DNA from: Cherax quadricarinatus
Lineage: Eukaryota > Arthropoda > Malacostraca > Decapoda > Parastacidae
Direction: 5' to 3'
Length of the DNA stretch: 64,000 nucleotides
NCBI RefSeq assembly: GCF_038502225.1
Contig: NC_091323.1
Coordinates: 27,368,845 to 27,432,844, forward strand
Positions 33,126 through 44,700 of this stretch are shown here, in pieces (positions within the stretch are counted from its first letter, which is position 1; the number at the start of each line of letters is the position of its first letter). The translations under genes and the position numbers were made by a program. The notes under the pieces were generated by a model. The model made no database searches and was not told where the DNA came from. It saw only the letters and a list, made by a program, of their open reading frames with translations.

Positions 33126-33598
33126 GGTAAAACTTGCCTGATTTATCACGCTATAGTAAATCACTTCAACCTGCTGCTGAAGGACTCTTAGGTCAAGAAA
33201 TCTGATCCATTTTCCACTTTTTTGGATCAAACCTGATTAGTCCTCCCACCCTCCTTTCCATTCCTCAGATGTTACATGACTCTTGCGGGTTTTGAGCTTC
33301 TACCCTTCACCTTGGGCCACCAGCCCCGAGGCCGCACTGCGGGAGTAGGAAAACACGCGAAACTCATCAAAGTTAAATTTTGAATGTAGATGTGTTTGTG
33401 TGGAGGAGTGATTCGAGAGATGTATCCCTCCCGTCTTCAATAATCCCAATCCTTTGTACCTTAAAACCTTTGACAGGCAGAGAACCTGCTACTCAGTGCC
33501 CTCATCCCTCCATCCTTTCTTCAAGGGGCACTGCCGAAACAAGTGTAAAAATTTTGATGAAAAAGATTGCCAAGTATATCCGCCAAGTATAACACCTA
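33126..33598. other. stretch with a fragment of the GGATCAA element
   Basis: 33215-33330 carries TTGGATCAAACCTGATTAG, also seen at 54957. The rest shows nothing recognised. Confidence 0.45.
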
Positions 33599-33872
33599 CA
33601 AAAGATCTAGGTGCAATAACAAAACACCTTCAAGAGACCTAGGTGCTATAACACCTTCAAGAGACCTAGGTGCTATAACACCTTCAAGAGACCTAGGTGC
33701 TATAACACCTTCAAGAGACCTAGGTGCTATAACACCTTCAAGAGACCTAGGTGCTATAACACCTTCAAGAGACCTAGGTGCTATAACACCTTCAAGAGAC
33801 CTAAGTGCTATAACACCTTCAAGAGACCTAGGTGCTATAACACCTTCAAGAGACCTAGGTGCTATAACATAA
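33599..33872. repeat. 27-bp minisatellite, ~10 copies
   Basis: Unit ACACCTTCAAGAGACCTAGG plus TGCTATA, nearly perfect. CCTAGG is a palindrome in each unit. Confidence 0.98.
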
Positions 33873-34224
33873 CACTTTCCAGAGGTGCTGGAATTGACTA
33901 GTCATAATTATCTCTGGCTCTGTACGTGGGTTCGTGTCGCCAACTAAAATTTCTCTACACCAGCTAAGTGTCACAACGGTCTTGTAGATTTTATCAAAAT
34001 AATTTGCTACGGGATTTTGAATTTCTTCCACGTGCGCATGACCGCATTGCGCACCCCGTTACTCCCTTCACTCGTACATTGCTCGTGCGAGCTGTGAATG
34101 GGCACCTACGTGAACTGGTTTTGAAATACTGCCCTCAACTAAGGCCGCTTACAACTAGCTTTTTTCACTGGCTAAAATAATACGGCTGAATTATGCGAAC
34201 ATGGAAAATGGGAAGCATTCCCCT
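33873..34224. other. stretch without recognisable gene
   Basis: A 70-codon frame at 33968-34180 has no recognised family. Confidence 0.4.
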
Positions 34225-34345
34225 AGAGGTGGATGAGACAGGAGCCCATTAATAATAGCAACGTTTGACGAGATAACGGAGCTTGCTAAAAATAGCGACG
34301 GATGATGAGAGAATAGAGCCCGCTAAAAATAGCAGTGGGTGTAAA
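34225..34345. repeat. three imperfect ~43-bp repeats
   Basis: Three copies of an AGCCCGCTAAAAATAGCA-type block spaced by GATGAGAGAATAG-like sequence. Confidence 0.65.
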
Positions 34346-34509
34346 CATCCGGCAATCAGTTAAACACGACTGATGCTACTAGACTGTCTCTTTTATCGAG
34401 GATGCTTCACGCTGCTCACCCTGGCGACTCACACCAGAGCCGCCTCAACCAGTCAGTGCCTCACCTAGTTTACTAACTCAGTTGCACTTATAGAGTACCT
34501 TATGTGTAT

Positions 34510-35800
34510 AATTACCTAAATTTCTAATCAGGAGGTTCACTCAGGCTGATGGTCCCTCTAACTTTCGATGAACTAACATAAAACAGTCCTGTAATATATA
34601 TTTTTAACTTTTGTATGTAGCCTGCTTGCACTGTCTGTGTCATTGTTCGGCTTATTCCACTTGACCACTCTAATGCTGAAATGTTTTCTGATATCCCGTT
34701 GCTCTTGTGGGTATAATCTTTACAACTATATCCTCTTGTTCCTTTTACCTCCATGATAAGAGCTTATCCTTATCTGGCCTCTCAATGACCCTGAGTATTT
34801 TCTTGTTCTTCGTTCTTCCTATGACTTACTACTTAGCTTTCTTGGCAGAGGCACCAGTCCGAATGTAGTCCTTTGGATTTTCTCAAGTTTCACTTTGTGT
34901 TTTGCTGTGTGAAGGTCACACAGATACTCAAGAACAATCATCATATACGATGTAAGTAAAGTGTTCCTCGAATAAGTTCTGTCGACGTTCCAGAATGCTA
35001 CTTTCATATTTGCATGCTTAGCCTATTTTTCTAATATTATTGTGTGTGTGTGTGTGCTTCAGGGTACTAATCCCAGGTTAATGGTTATTCCTGGATCTTT
35101 GTTTCCGTGGTTATACTTTAGTAACCGTTCATTCGATCATTACTGAAGACTGTCGAGGTCTTTCTTTAGCATTTTTCATTCTCTCTACTTTGCATTCTAA
35201 TTATTTTGGCATCCGCAATCGAGGAACTACAGGAATTAATAACTTGAACCAGATCATTACTATACACCACAAACACTGTGTATTCAAAAAATGATCCTTG
35301 TGGGGCTCTGCCAGTAACTCCCGTCCAGATACTTCATCTCTTATAGTAACTTTCTTTTATTGATAAATTATTTCCTTAATCATGTTAATACGTTTCCTTT
35401 TACCTCTGGTTGCTGCTCCAATTTATAAGTACAGTGGCCTGCTGCTATGTGCCATTATATTAAAATCTTTCATGCAGTCTAGGAATATATGTTCCACCAT
35501 CTCTTTCTTTCCTGTCAGTAAAGAATTTTAGAAATTTCTTGATGTTCAGAGTGTTTTCCATATAATCTTTCCAGTAACTTGCAGGTTATACACTCGTTAG
35601 AGACACTTGACCTGTAGTTCAGGGTTTCTTGTTACCTTTTTTAAGTACTGGCATCACTTCTGTCATATTCCAGCCGTTTGACACTTCCATAATGATTTGT
35701 GCAGTGGCTTTTAAACTATTTTAGTTCCCTCTCCTAATATTTATGGTAATATTCTACCTGTTCCTGATGCATCTAATGTGTCCAGTTGCATCATTAGCAT
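34510..35800 (-). mobile_element. ancient LINE-A relative, RT domain to C-terminus
   Basis: The minus strand retains collinear scraps: APQGSFFEYTVFVVYSNDL near 35310 (GVPQGSVLGPVLFLVYVND in the intact copy), SSIADAKIIRMQ (SLFADDVKLMR), VLEYLCDLHTAKHKVKLEKI near 34900 and ALEWSSGISRT near 34670. Many stops and frameshifts make it one of the oldest LINE copies here. Confidence 0.65.
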
Positions 35801-36523
35801 CCTTCCCTCTTATTTCCACATTACTCACATACGTAGTAAGCCAGTAAGCAGCAACCATCTAGACAGGTACTACCGTTCTCTCACATGAATGCGGAATGAA
35901 AATTTTTCCTACTTTTTTTTTTTTTTTTGCACTCTGGCAGGATGGCTGAACTTTTCTTTGTCTCATGAACACGCAAGATGACAGGTATATCTCACAAATT
36001 TCTACTAACTTACACAGTATACACAAACCTTAATAATAGATCTTAACCTTGTAATATTTCATTTCCAACCTAGAAGGCCAGGTCAGAGACCGAGCCGTGG
36101 GAAAGACCCACTAAAAGATAACAAATACTTGATAAAATTCCGTTTGATGTGCAGTATCGTCCCTCTAAGACCTGGTACTAGCCTTGGTTCACTTGTAAAC
36201 TCACTGTGGAATCTTCTCTTGAGCTTGTACTATTATCCCCTCCCCTGTTGCTTCCTGACTGCCTTCCTCTTTTCTCAAATTATTTGTCATCTCAAGCTGC
36301 AGTAAAACAGCTTCACTTCTGTCTGTCTTTCCTGCGATGTTTATTTCAAATTATTTTCCAGCTTCCATTCTCACACGAAGATAATAATAGTTCATGGAAC
36401 TCCTGCTCAGCATTTTTTCCATAAATCAAGATTTTGTGGTTGTGTCAGTTTACAATCTGACTCCTTGTTAGGATAATGAATGATGCAGTTCATGCTTGGC
36501 CACTATCACCTGATTTTATTGAG

Positions 36524-36525
<2 letters not shown>
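35801..36525. other. stretch without recognisable gene
   Basis: AT-rich DNA with a T run near 35914-35928, and no supported feature. Confidence 0.4.
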
Positions 36526-36605
<80 letters not shown>

Positions 36606-36606
36606 C

Positions 36607-36680
<74 letters not shown>

Positions 36681-36684
36681 GTGT

Positions 36685-36777
<93 letters not shown>

Positions 36778-36894
36778 TATGCGTGCGTGCGTGTGCGTGC
36801 GTGCGTGCGTGTGCGTACGTGTGTGTGTGTCTGTATGCGTGCGTGCGTGTGTGCGTGCGTGCGTGCGGGCGTGTGCGTGTGTGTGTGTGTATGT

Positions 36895-36935
<41 letters not shown>

Positions 36936-36949
36936 TATGCGTGCGTGCG

Positions 36950-36981
<32 letters not shown>

Positions 36982-37012
36982 TGTGTGTGTGTGCGTGTGT
37001 GTGTGTGTGTAC
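36526..37012. repeat. (GT)n microsatellite, ~490 bp
   Basis: The longest GT tract in the window. Its right half has GCGTGCGTGC and TTTGTATGCGTGCG interruptions repeated three times, showing internal block duplication. It abuts a LINE-A 3' end at 37013. Confidence 0.97.
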
Positions 37013-38795
37013 TCACCTAGTTCTCACCTAGTTGAGGTTGCAGGGGTCGAGTCCGAGCTCCTGGCCCCGCCTCTTTACTGATCGCTACTAGGTCACTCTC
37101 CCTGAACCGTGAGCTTTATCATACCTCTGCTTAAAGCTATGTATGGATCCTGCATCCACTACATCGCTTCCCAAACTATGCCACTTACTGACTACTCTGT
37201 GACTGAAGAAACACTTCCTAACATCCCTGTGATTCATCTGTGTCTTCAACTTCCAACTGTGTCCCCTTGTTACTGTGTCCAATCTCTGGAACATCCTGTC
37301 TTTGTCCACCTTGTCATTTCCTCTCAGTATTTTGTATGTCGTTATCATGTCCTCCCCCCTATCTCTCCTGTCCTCCAGTGTCGTCAGGTTGATTTCCCTT
37401 AACCTCTCCTCGTAGGACATACCTCTTAGCTCTGGGACTAGTCTTGTTGCAAACCTTTGCACTTTCTCTAGTTTCTTTACGTGCTTGGCTAGGTGTGGAT
37501 TCCAAACTGGTGCCGCATACTCCAATATGGGCCTAACGTACACAGTGTACAGGGTCCTGAACGATTCCTTATTAAGATGTCGGAATGCTGTTCTGAGGTT
37601 TGCTAGGCGCCCATATGCTGCAGCCGTTATTTGGTTGATGTGCGCTTCAGGAGATGTGTCTGGTGTTATACTCGCCCCAAGATCTTTTTCCTTGAGTGAG
37701 GTTTGTAGTCTCTGCCCCCCTAGACTGTACTCCGTCTGCGGTCTTCTTTGCCCTTCCCCAATCTTCATGACTTTGCACTTGGTGGGATTGAACTCCAGGA
37801 GCCAATTGCTGGACCAGGTCAGCAGCCTGTCCAGATCCCTTTGTAGTTCTGCCTGGTCTTCGATCGAGTGAATTCTTCTCATCAACTTCACGTCATCTGC
37901 AAACAGGGACACCTCAGAGTCTATTTCTTCCGTCATGTCGTTCACAAATACCAGAAACAGCACTGGTCCTAGGACTGACCCCTGTGGGACCCCGCTGGTC
38001 ACAGGTGCCCACTCTGACACCTCGCCACGTACCATGACTCGCTGCTGTCTTCCTGACAAGTATTCCCTGATCCACTGTAGTGCCTTCCCTGTTATCCCTG
38101 CTTGGTCCTCCAGTTTTTGCACTAATCTCTTGTGTGGAACTGTGTCAAACGCCTTCTTGCAGTCCAAGAATATGCAATCCACCCACCCCTCTCTCTCTTG
38201 TCTTACTGCTGTCACCATGTCATAGAACTCCAGTAGGTTTGTGACACAGGATTTCCCGTCCCTGAAACCATGTTGGCTGCTGTTGATGAGATCATTCCTT
38301 TCTAGGTGTTCCAACACTCTTCTCCTGATAATCTTCTCCATGATTTTTCATACTATACATGTCAGTGACACTGGTCTGTAGTTTAGTGCTTCATGTCTGT
38401 CTCCTTTTTTAAAGATTGGGACTACATTTGCTGTCTTCCATGCCTCAGGCAATCTCCCTGTTTCGATAGATGTATTGAATATTGTTGTTAGGGGTACACA
38501 TAGCGCCTCTGCTCCCTCTCTCAGGACCCATGGGGAGATGTTATCTGGCCCCATTGGTATCTAGCTCACTCAGAAGCCTCTTCACTTCTTCCTCGGTCGT
38601 GTCCAGCATTTGGTGGTGTGCCCCACCTCTCTGTCTTTCTGGAGCCCCTTCTGTCTCCTCTGTGAGCACTTCTTTGAATCTCTTGTTGAGTTCCTCACAT
38701 ACTTCACGGTCATTTCTTGGTGTCTCTCCTCCTTCCTTCCTTAGCCTGATTACCTGGTCCTTGACTGTTGTTTTCCTCCTGATGTGGCTGTATAA

Positions 38796-38800
<5 letters not shown>
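37013..38800 (-). mobile_element. 5'-truncated LINE-A copy, most of the RT
   Basis: The minus strand encodes MEKIIRRRVLEHLERNDLIN, FLDCKKAFDTVPHKRLVQKL, SGVPQGSVLGPVLFLVFVND, the FADD active site and the FFSHRVV tail, intact for 417 codons. Two lesions kill it: a Cys-to-stop TGA at 38348-38350, and a short deletion near 38555 just before GPDNISPW. It is truncated near YSHIRRKTTVKDQ, directly at a (GT)n tract, so both ends border GT repeats. Confidence 0.95.

Positions 38801-38834
<34 letters not shown>
38801..38834. repeat. (GT)n between two LINE-A copies
   Basis: About 16 GT units joining the truncated 5' end of one LINE-A to the 3' end of the next. Confidence 0.95.
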
Positions 38835-38836
<2 letters not shown>

Positions 38837-39013
38837 CACCTATTTGTACTCACCTATTTGTGGTTGCAGGGGTCGAGTCCTAGCTCCTGGCCCCGCCTCT
38901 TCACCGGTTGCTACTAGGCCCTCTCTCTCCCCGCTCCATGAGCTTTATCAAACCTCGTCTTAAAACTGTGTATGGTTCCTGCCTCCACTACGTCATTTTC
39001 TAGGCTATTCCAC
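38833..39013 (-). mobile_element. LINE-A 3'-end fragment (~180 bp)
   Basis: Two TACTCACCTATTTG tail units, the 3' UTR, and coding sequence up to the EWNSL region on the minus strand. It is truncated at GGCTATTCCAC directly before (GT)13 at 39014-39041. 39042-39386 shows no gene. Confidence 0.92.
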
Positions 39014-39382
39014 TGTGTGTGTGTGTGTGTGTGTGTGTGTCGTCTTACTCCTGCCTGCTAAGAAGATATCATCCGACATTCAATCATCCTCAATCCTTGG
39101 GAACGCCCCCTCAAGGGTGGGTAGGTTAATCCCATAATTCGCTGAAAGACTTGGCGGTCACCTCACTAAATACAGTTTTGTGAGCTGGAGGAGCGCGGGA
39201 GAGTGTTACTGTGAACACTTCCATAAACCAAACCAGACGCAAAAGTTGCCACCCACCTCCAAGTGGACAACACTGTTTGCCACTCATTATAGATGTTACA
39301 TGTCAGAAGTTACCAAAATACTTCGAATTTCACTATTTTTTCACAATGCTTGTTCTGCATATTGTAATATCACCTGTTTGTT

Positions 39383-40067
<685 letters not shown>

Positions 40068-40069
40068 AA

Positions 40070-40606
40070 TTTTTACACTTCGAGAAAACGCACGTAATTT
40101 TATACTAAGGAAATTGGACAGACAGTTCAGGCACAGACAGCACATAACTGTAGGTGATCAGTATAAACAAGAAGTGTGTCTACCAACATATACAACATAC
40201 GCTGAGCGTTTAATTCCTATTTTAGGGATTAAAGTATTCGTGACTGGTGGTGAATTAGTTAAATGCAACCTTAATGACCATTATGTAGTCGACAGACTAT
40301 AAAAATCAATTAACTAACCAACCAGTACAATGATTGAGGTATAAATGGAAAACAGGAATTAATAAAGGGGATGTAAATAGCGTGCTAAAAATATCTAACA
40401 TAGACAGGACTCGCTGCAATTGTTTTAAATTGGAAAAATTCAGATTCCAGAAGGGTATAGGAAAGCACTGGTTTGGTAAGAGAGTTGTAGATGATTGGAA
40501 CAAACTCCCGAGTACCGTCATAGACGCTAAGACGTTGTGTAGTTTTAAAAATAGGTTGGATAAATACATGAGTGGGTGGGGGTGGGTGTGAGTTAGACCT
40601 GACTAG
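40070..40606 (+). mobile_element. LINE-D C-terminal remnant
   Basis: The plus strand encodes KISNIDRTRCNCFKLEKFRF and FGKRVVDDWNKLPSTVIDAK, then LCSFKNRLDKYM and a stop at about 40589. This is the standard CR1-group RT C-terminus (compare FFSHRVVKSWNSLES in LINE-A). The upstream part (LPTYTTYAERLIPILGIKVF) is in another frame and only possibly the same protein. The 3' UTR continues after an insertion at 40607-41245. Confidence 0.7.
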
Positions 40607-41245
40607 TTGTGCAAGAAAGGTATAAAATACCGACAATATGAAAGTTAAGACACATGTGCAACATCTGGATATCTTTATTGTAGACGTTTCGCCATCCAGT
40701 GGCTTTATCAATACAGATTCTAGGACATAATAGGAAGACAGTAGATCTATATACAAAAGATGAGGTAATCAGTCCCTCGGCCTTGGAGTTAGTGTTCACA
40801 GCATCGTGGTGGAGGAGAATCTGGAGCAAAGACAAGAAGACTGGCGGTTATATAGGCGTCAGTGGATAGGGACAGGCAGCAGACGAGGGCAAAGTCACTG
40901 GTAGGCGGGATTCCCCAGTGGAAGTAGGTCCTTCCCAAAGAGATGGGTTAGTTGCAGCAGCCGTGAAGAAGGTCTTGTAGATGTCCTCTGAACCAAGATT
41001 CCATGATGTTGCAGTGTCTGACAAGTTGTGCAAGAAAGGTATAAAATACCGACAATATGAAAGTTAAGACACATGTGCAACATCTGGATATCTTTATTGT
41101 AGACGTTTCGCCATCCAGTGGCTTTATCAATATATAGATCTACTGTCTTCCTATTATGTCCTAGAATCTGTATTGATAAAGCCACTGGATGGCGAAACGT
41201 CTACAATAAAGATATCCAGATGTTGCACATGTGTCTTAACTTTCA
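40607..41245. mobile_element. 639-bp retrozyme/Penelope-like insertion with 13-bp TSD
   Basis: Flanked by a perfect 13-bp duplication TAGACCTGACTAG (40594-40606 and 41246-41258). Inside are direct repeats of at least 105 bp offset by 419 bases (starting ~40605 and ~41024), and an inverted third copy forming the right end (41135-41245). Each copy holds a hammerhead-like motif: minus strand 40679-40715 and 41098-41134, plus strand 41169-41205. It has no ORF. Direct pseudo-LTR-like repeats with an inverted partial copy and hammerhead motifs recall Penelope-like elements and non-autonomous retrozymes. Confidence 0.7.
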
Positions 41246-41258
41246 TAGACCTGACTAG

Positions 41259-41420
41259 CTTGTGCTACTAGGTCGGATGCCGTGCTCCTCCCTTAAGTGA
41301 TGTATCTGACCTCACTAGGTCAAGACATTGGCTTAAGCCGGTGGGAGAATTGGACCTACCTCGCATAGGCCAGTAGGCCTGTTGTAGTGTTCCTTCTTTC
41401 TTATGTTCTTATGTTCTTAA
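41259..41420 (+). mobile_element. LINE-D 3' UTR and tail
   Basis: Resumes LINE-D after the insertion: CTTGTGCTACTAGGTCGGAT, then CATAGGCCAGTAGGCCTGTT, ending TTCTTATGTTCTTATGTTCTTA. The octamer repeat is the CR1-like terminus. 41421-41869 shows no gene. Confidence 0.75.
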
Positions 41421-41869
41421 CGTGTAGTACACTGAATTATAATCTCCTGGTGTCAACACAGGAAAGCATGCAGGCTATTCATGTTACATTATCTGTGTGG
41501 AACCAGAATCTTCACGAATGTGAAAAAGCACTACAGGAACTTCGAGTCTGAGCCTTCAGCATGTTAGTTCATCATACTACCCATCACACCATGAACAAGT
41601 AATGTAACCCATCATTAAATTTATATGAAAGGCTGACTTGTGATAAGGATACTTGGCAGCACACCTCACTTTGTAAACAATGCTCTTTGAAGACACTTGA
41701 GTGTAAAAAGAAAAAGGTTGTGTATTTACGGCTGCGAGGGCCAAGTCTCTGGTACAGTCCCTGTTTCTCAACTGCTGACCTTCCAGGCTTACTGCGGTCT
41801 GACTTCCAATATAAGAATGAGGTTCTCTTGCATTTTGTTTTTATAGTGTGGTTAGTAGTTTGACACTTT

Positions 41870-41970
41870 CAGATTATTATATACATAGGAAAGAGTTAAA
41901 TCCATAAGGGTCATACAGCTCCTGGGGATGGGAGGCAATAAGGTTTGATTAGGGTGAAGGTAGAGTACCC
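41870..41970 (-). repeat. TTTAGCGCTTC-type element fragment, minus orientation
   Basis: GGAAAGAGTTAAATCCATAA, GGGTCATACAGCTCCTGGGG and AATAAGGTTTGATTAGG follow the reverse complement of the element at 57318-57490. Confidence 0.5.
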
Positions 41971-42231
41971 CCAGTTTCATGAAGCAAGAACTCTTCCTCT
42001 TAAAGCACCTCTAATGAAAGAATTTCAAAACTTGAAACCCAGATTCCAGATTCCTGTTATCTGTATTTTTGAGACATTCTAAGACAAATCAAGTTTTTTA
42101 ATCGTATTGAACACTCGTGAGAAGAGTTCAGCTCCATAAAGCTGAACTCTTCTCCAGGCTTGGGAACTAACCATCTCAAATGTTATTTCTGATTACATCA
42201 TCGTCATCTCACTACTACTGTTGTCTCTGTT

Positions 42232-42350
42232 TTTGACTGAAGAAGCTTACTGTGTAGGCTAAACATTTCAATAATAAACATAAACAACTGTTGCACAAGT
42301 GTCGTAATAATCATCTCGTCGGTATTTTATACTATTTTTAACATTGCTGT
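42232..42350 (+). mobile_element. hammerhead-like repeat copy with 6-bp stem II
   Basis: CTGAAGA at 42237-42243, stem GCTTAC/GTAGGC around loop TGT, then TAAAC where GAAAC is expected. Followed by AATAATAAACA, TGTTGCACAAGTGTCGTAAT and GTCGGTATTTTATAC, the same trailing order as in 40607-41245. 42351-43075 shows no gene. Confidence 0.55.
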
Positions 42351-43075
42351 AGCCTATTTATATGAAGGTTGAGAATATTACTGGGTAAGTGACACTATGC
42401 CAACTTTATTTTTAATATGGTGCAGCATTTTTACCATCAAATGCCTTGAATATACTTCTTTTTTGAGGTCTACAATTTTTAATAGCTCATGCATCTTGTG
42501 GAGAGGATGGTACCCAATAACTTTAAGCTTTGTAGATGAAAATTTGCCACTTTTATTGAAGAAATTTGGTTTTCATGTGATAATTTGTAAAAGCTTGAGT
42601 TGATCAGCTTGGAACCTTTGATGATGATAACATGGGAATGTAACTTTTGAATGGCCTCAAAGTTAAAGTGCTGTTTTATATTGGAATATTGGTTTATGTG
42701 AGAGAGCTAGAGAATGCCTCTTCTGATTGGTTTTAAAATTTTTCAGAGCTTGTGTATCATACTTAACAGAGGGTTCGAACCGGTGTCGGGGTGTGTAGGT
42801 TCCAATACGAAATTTTATTGAAGTAATTGAGATATTAGTCTCAACGTAATAACTTCTGATTAACTTCAAATCTTCGGCAATGATATTTAATTGCATAAGA
42901 AATTTGTACCACACTATGTACTACTATTTCTTGTGTGTTAATTGAGGCAGAGAGGATTGAACTATGTGGTACCAGGATACTTTCCTCGGATCATGCACCC
43001 GACTGAAACACCTCTAGTTAGGTACATGGATAACTTTTACTCAACACTTGAATACCTCCAGTTGGCTGAAGAATT

Positions 43076-43290
43076 AGACACGTGTAACATTTGGATATCT
43101 TTATTCTGTAGACGAGCCAATCATTCCCTCAGAGTAACAGTAGGTGCTCGGTACCGTGGTCTTCACGAATCTGAAGGACAATTAGATAGATGGGCGCTTA
43201 TGTACTGGAGTCAGGTGAAGTGCAGCAGGTGAAGGCATTGTCACTGGTAGGCAGGACCCACCAGTGGACGTAGGTGATGCCCAAGAGTTG
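43076..43290 (-). mobile_element. decayed copy of the 40607-41245 element
   Basis: CACGTGTAACATTTGGATAT, CTTTATTCTGTAGACG, then GTCACTGGTAGGCAGGAC and CACCAGTGGACGTAGGTGAT align in order with 40650-40960. The hammerhead-like stem is eroded. Confidence 0.7.
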
Positions 43291-43432
43291 GGCCAGAGGA
43301 TGCGATCCACAAAACTTAGCTAATACACAGGTACCTATTTTTACTGCTAGGTGGACAAAGACAATAGAAGAGTGTAAGGAAACCTGCCCAAATGCTTCTC
43401 AGTGTCAAGGAATCGAACCCATGATGGAGTGA
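43291..43432 (-). mobile_element. SINE fragment with tRNA-like B box
   Basis: The minus strand shows GGTTCGATTCCTTGAC-like sequence, TTTCCTTACACTCTTC, CACCTAGCAGTA, TACCTGTGTATTAGCTAAG and GGATCGCATCCTCTGG: the shared SINE body with a remnant head. It abuts the preceding element directly. Confidence 0.7.
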
Positions 43433-43646
43433 CGGAGGGAAAATAGATTGGGGGATAAGAAGCAGAGGAGGGAGAGATGGAGAGTGGGAAGGATTGCAGG
43501 GGAGGAGGGAGTGGAGGGTGGCAACCTTAATACACCAGAAATACTGTCGACATTGTCAACTGTTCCGGCCATGAATGGTTTCAAAGGTTTGACCGAGGCG
43601 GCCGATAAAGTGCGAATTGTAGCATTATTTTTCTACGTGGATGGTA

Positions 43647-43790
43647 TCCCTCCCCGCCTCCCTCACTCCCTGCTTTCTGCCATCCCTTCCCGCCTCCCTC
43701 ACTCCCTACCTTCTACCATCCCTCCCCGCCTCTCTGTCCCTGCCTAATGCCTTCCCTTCCGGTCACCCTGTCTCTGCCTGCTGGTTATCC
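43647..43790. repeat. ~36-bp pyrimidine-rich tandem repeat, 3-4 copies
   Basis: ATCCCTCCCCGCCTCCCTCA and CTCCCT blocks repeated with drift. Confidence 0.75.
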
Positions 43791-43794
43791 TACA

Positions 43795-44390
43795 TTTATT
43801 AACCACCCAGACACTAAAGAAATATTTCTTAACATCTCTCTGGCTCATATGTGTACCTTGCATTCACCAATACTCTCTTGCCCCTGCACCTTGCATATGA
43901 AACAGTTTGTCTCTGTTCTCTCGAAAGTCTCTGAGTACCTTATACATCCCGATCATACACATTCCCTAGTCCTTATTTCTTTTAATATTGTCAGATTTCA
44001 TTATTTGGAGCTTCTTTTCATAATTCAACTTTGTCAGGCCTGGAATTAATCTAGTTGCAAATCTCTGTACTTTTTCCAGCTTCTAAAGGTGCTATCTAAG
44101 GCGCAGACTCCATGCTGGTGCTGCATATTCTACAACAGGTCTAACATACATCGGGTACAATATTCTGAAGGATTCCGTATCGAGGTTTCTGGAGGCTGGT
44201 TTACTAGCCTCGCATGCGGCGCTGATGTAACGTACCTCATATACACATCTGGAGATATTTACAGTAAAATAATTACTCCACATAGGTCCAATTTATTTGC
44301 TTTCTGTAATTTCTTTTCCCCATTTCATACACTTCTTCAGGTTTTTCTTCATTCTTTCCTATTTACATTACCTTGCACTCTTCCACCTTC
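43795..44390 (-). mobile_element. diverged LINE-A relative, C-terminal RT
   Basis: The minus strand encodes SFRILYPMYVRPVVEYAAPA, then KVQRFATRLIPGLTKLNYEK and MSQRDVKKYFFSVWVVNK, collinear with LINE-A. Interrupted by stops. 44391-44700 is unassigned apart from a short (CT)n at ~44393-44418. Confidence 0.8.
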
Positions 44391-44700
44391 CTCTCTCTCT
44401 CTCTTTCTCTCTCTCTCGCCCCTGGTACTAGACCGTTAATGGATACTTGCTGGTATTATGATGTTAATGGCCTTAGCGGTTCTCTCTGAGGCTGTGAGAC
44501 ACACGATAATCACCTTTTGATGTCTTCTCGTGCATTCTAACAACTGCCACTTTCTCTGACACCATCTTTGTTCTTTAGGCAAAGTAGAATCAACATTTAT
44601 TGAACCTTAATATAAAACCAATTATAACAAGAACAATACTTGTTATTGTGTTTAAAGATCACTGCTCGCACAATGACTCAGAAACATGGCTATAATCACA

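Noticed and set aside
33968..34180. 70-codon plus-strand ORF
   Set aside because: No family recognised and no conserved context.
42765..42800. GGGTTCGAACC near 42772 as a tRNA T-arm
   Set aside because: Only a B-box-like word. No A box at a suitable distance on either strand.
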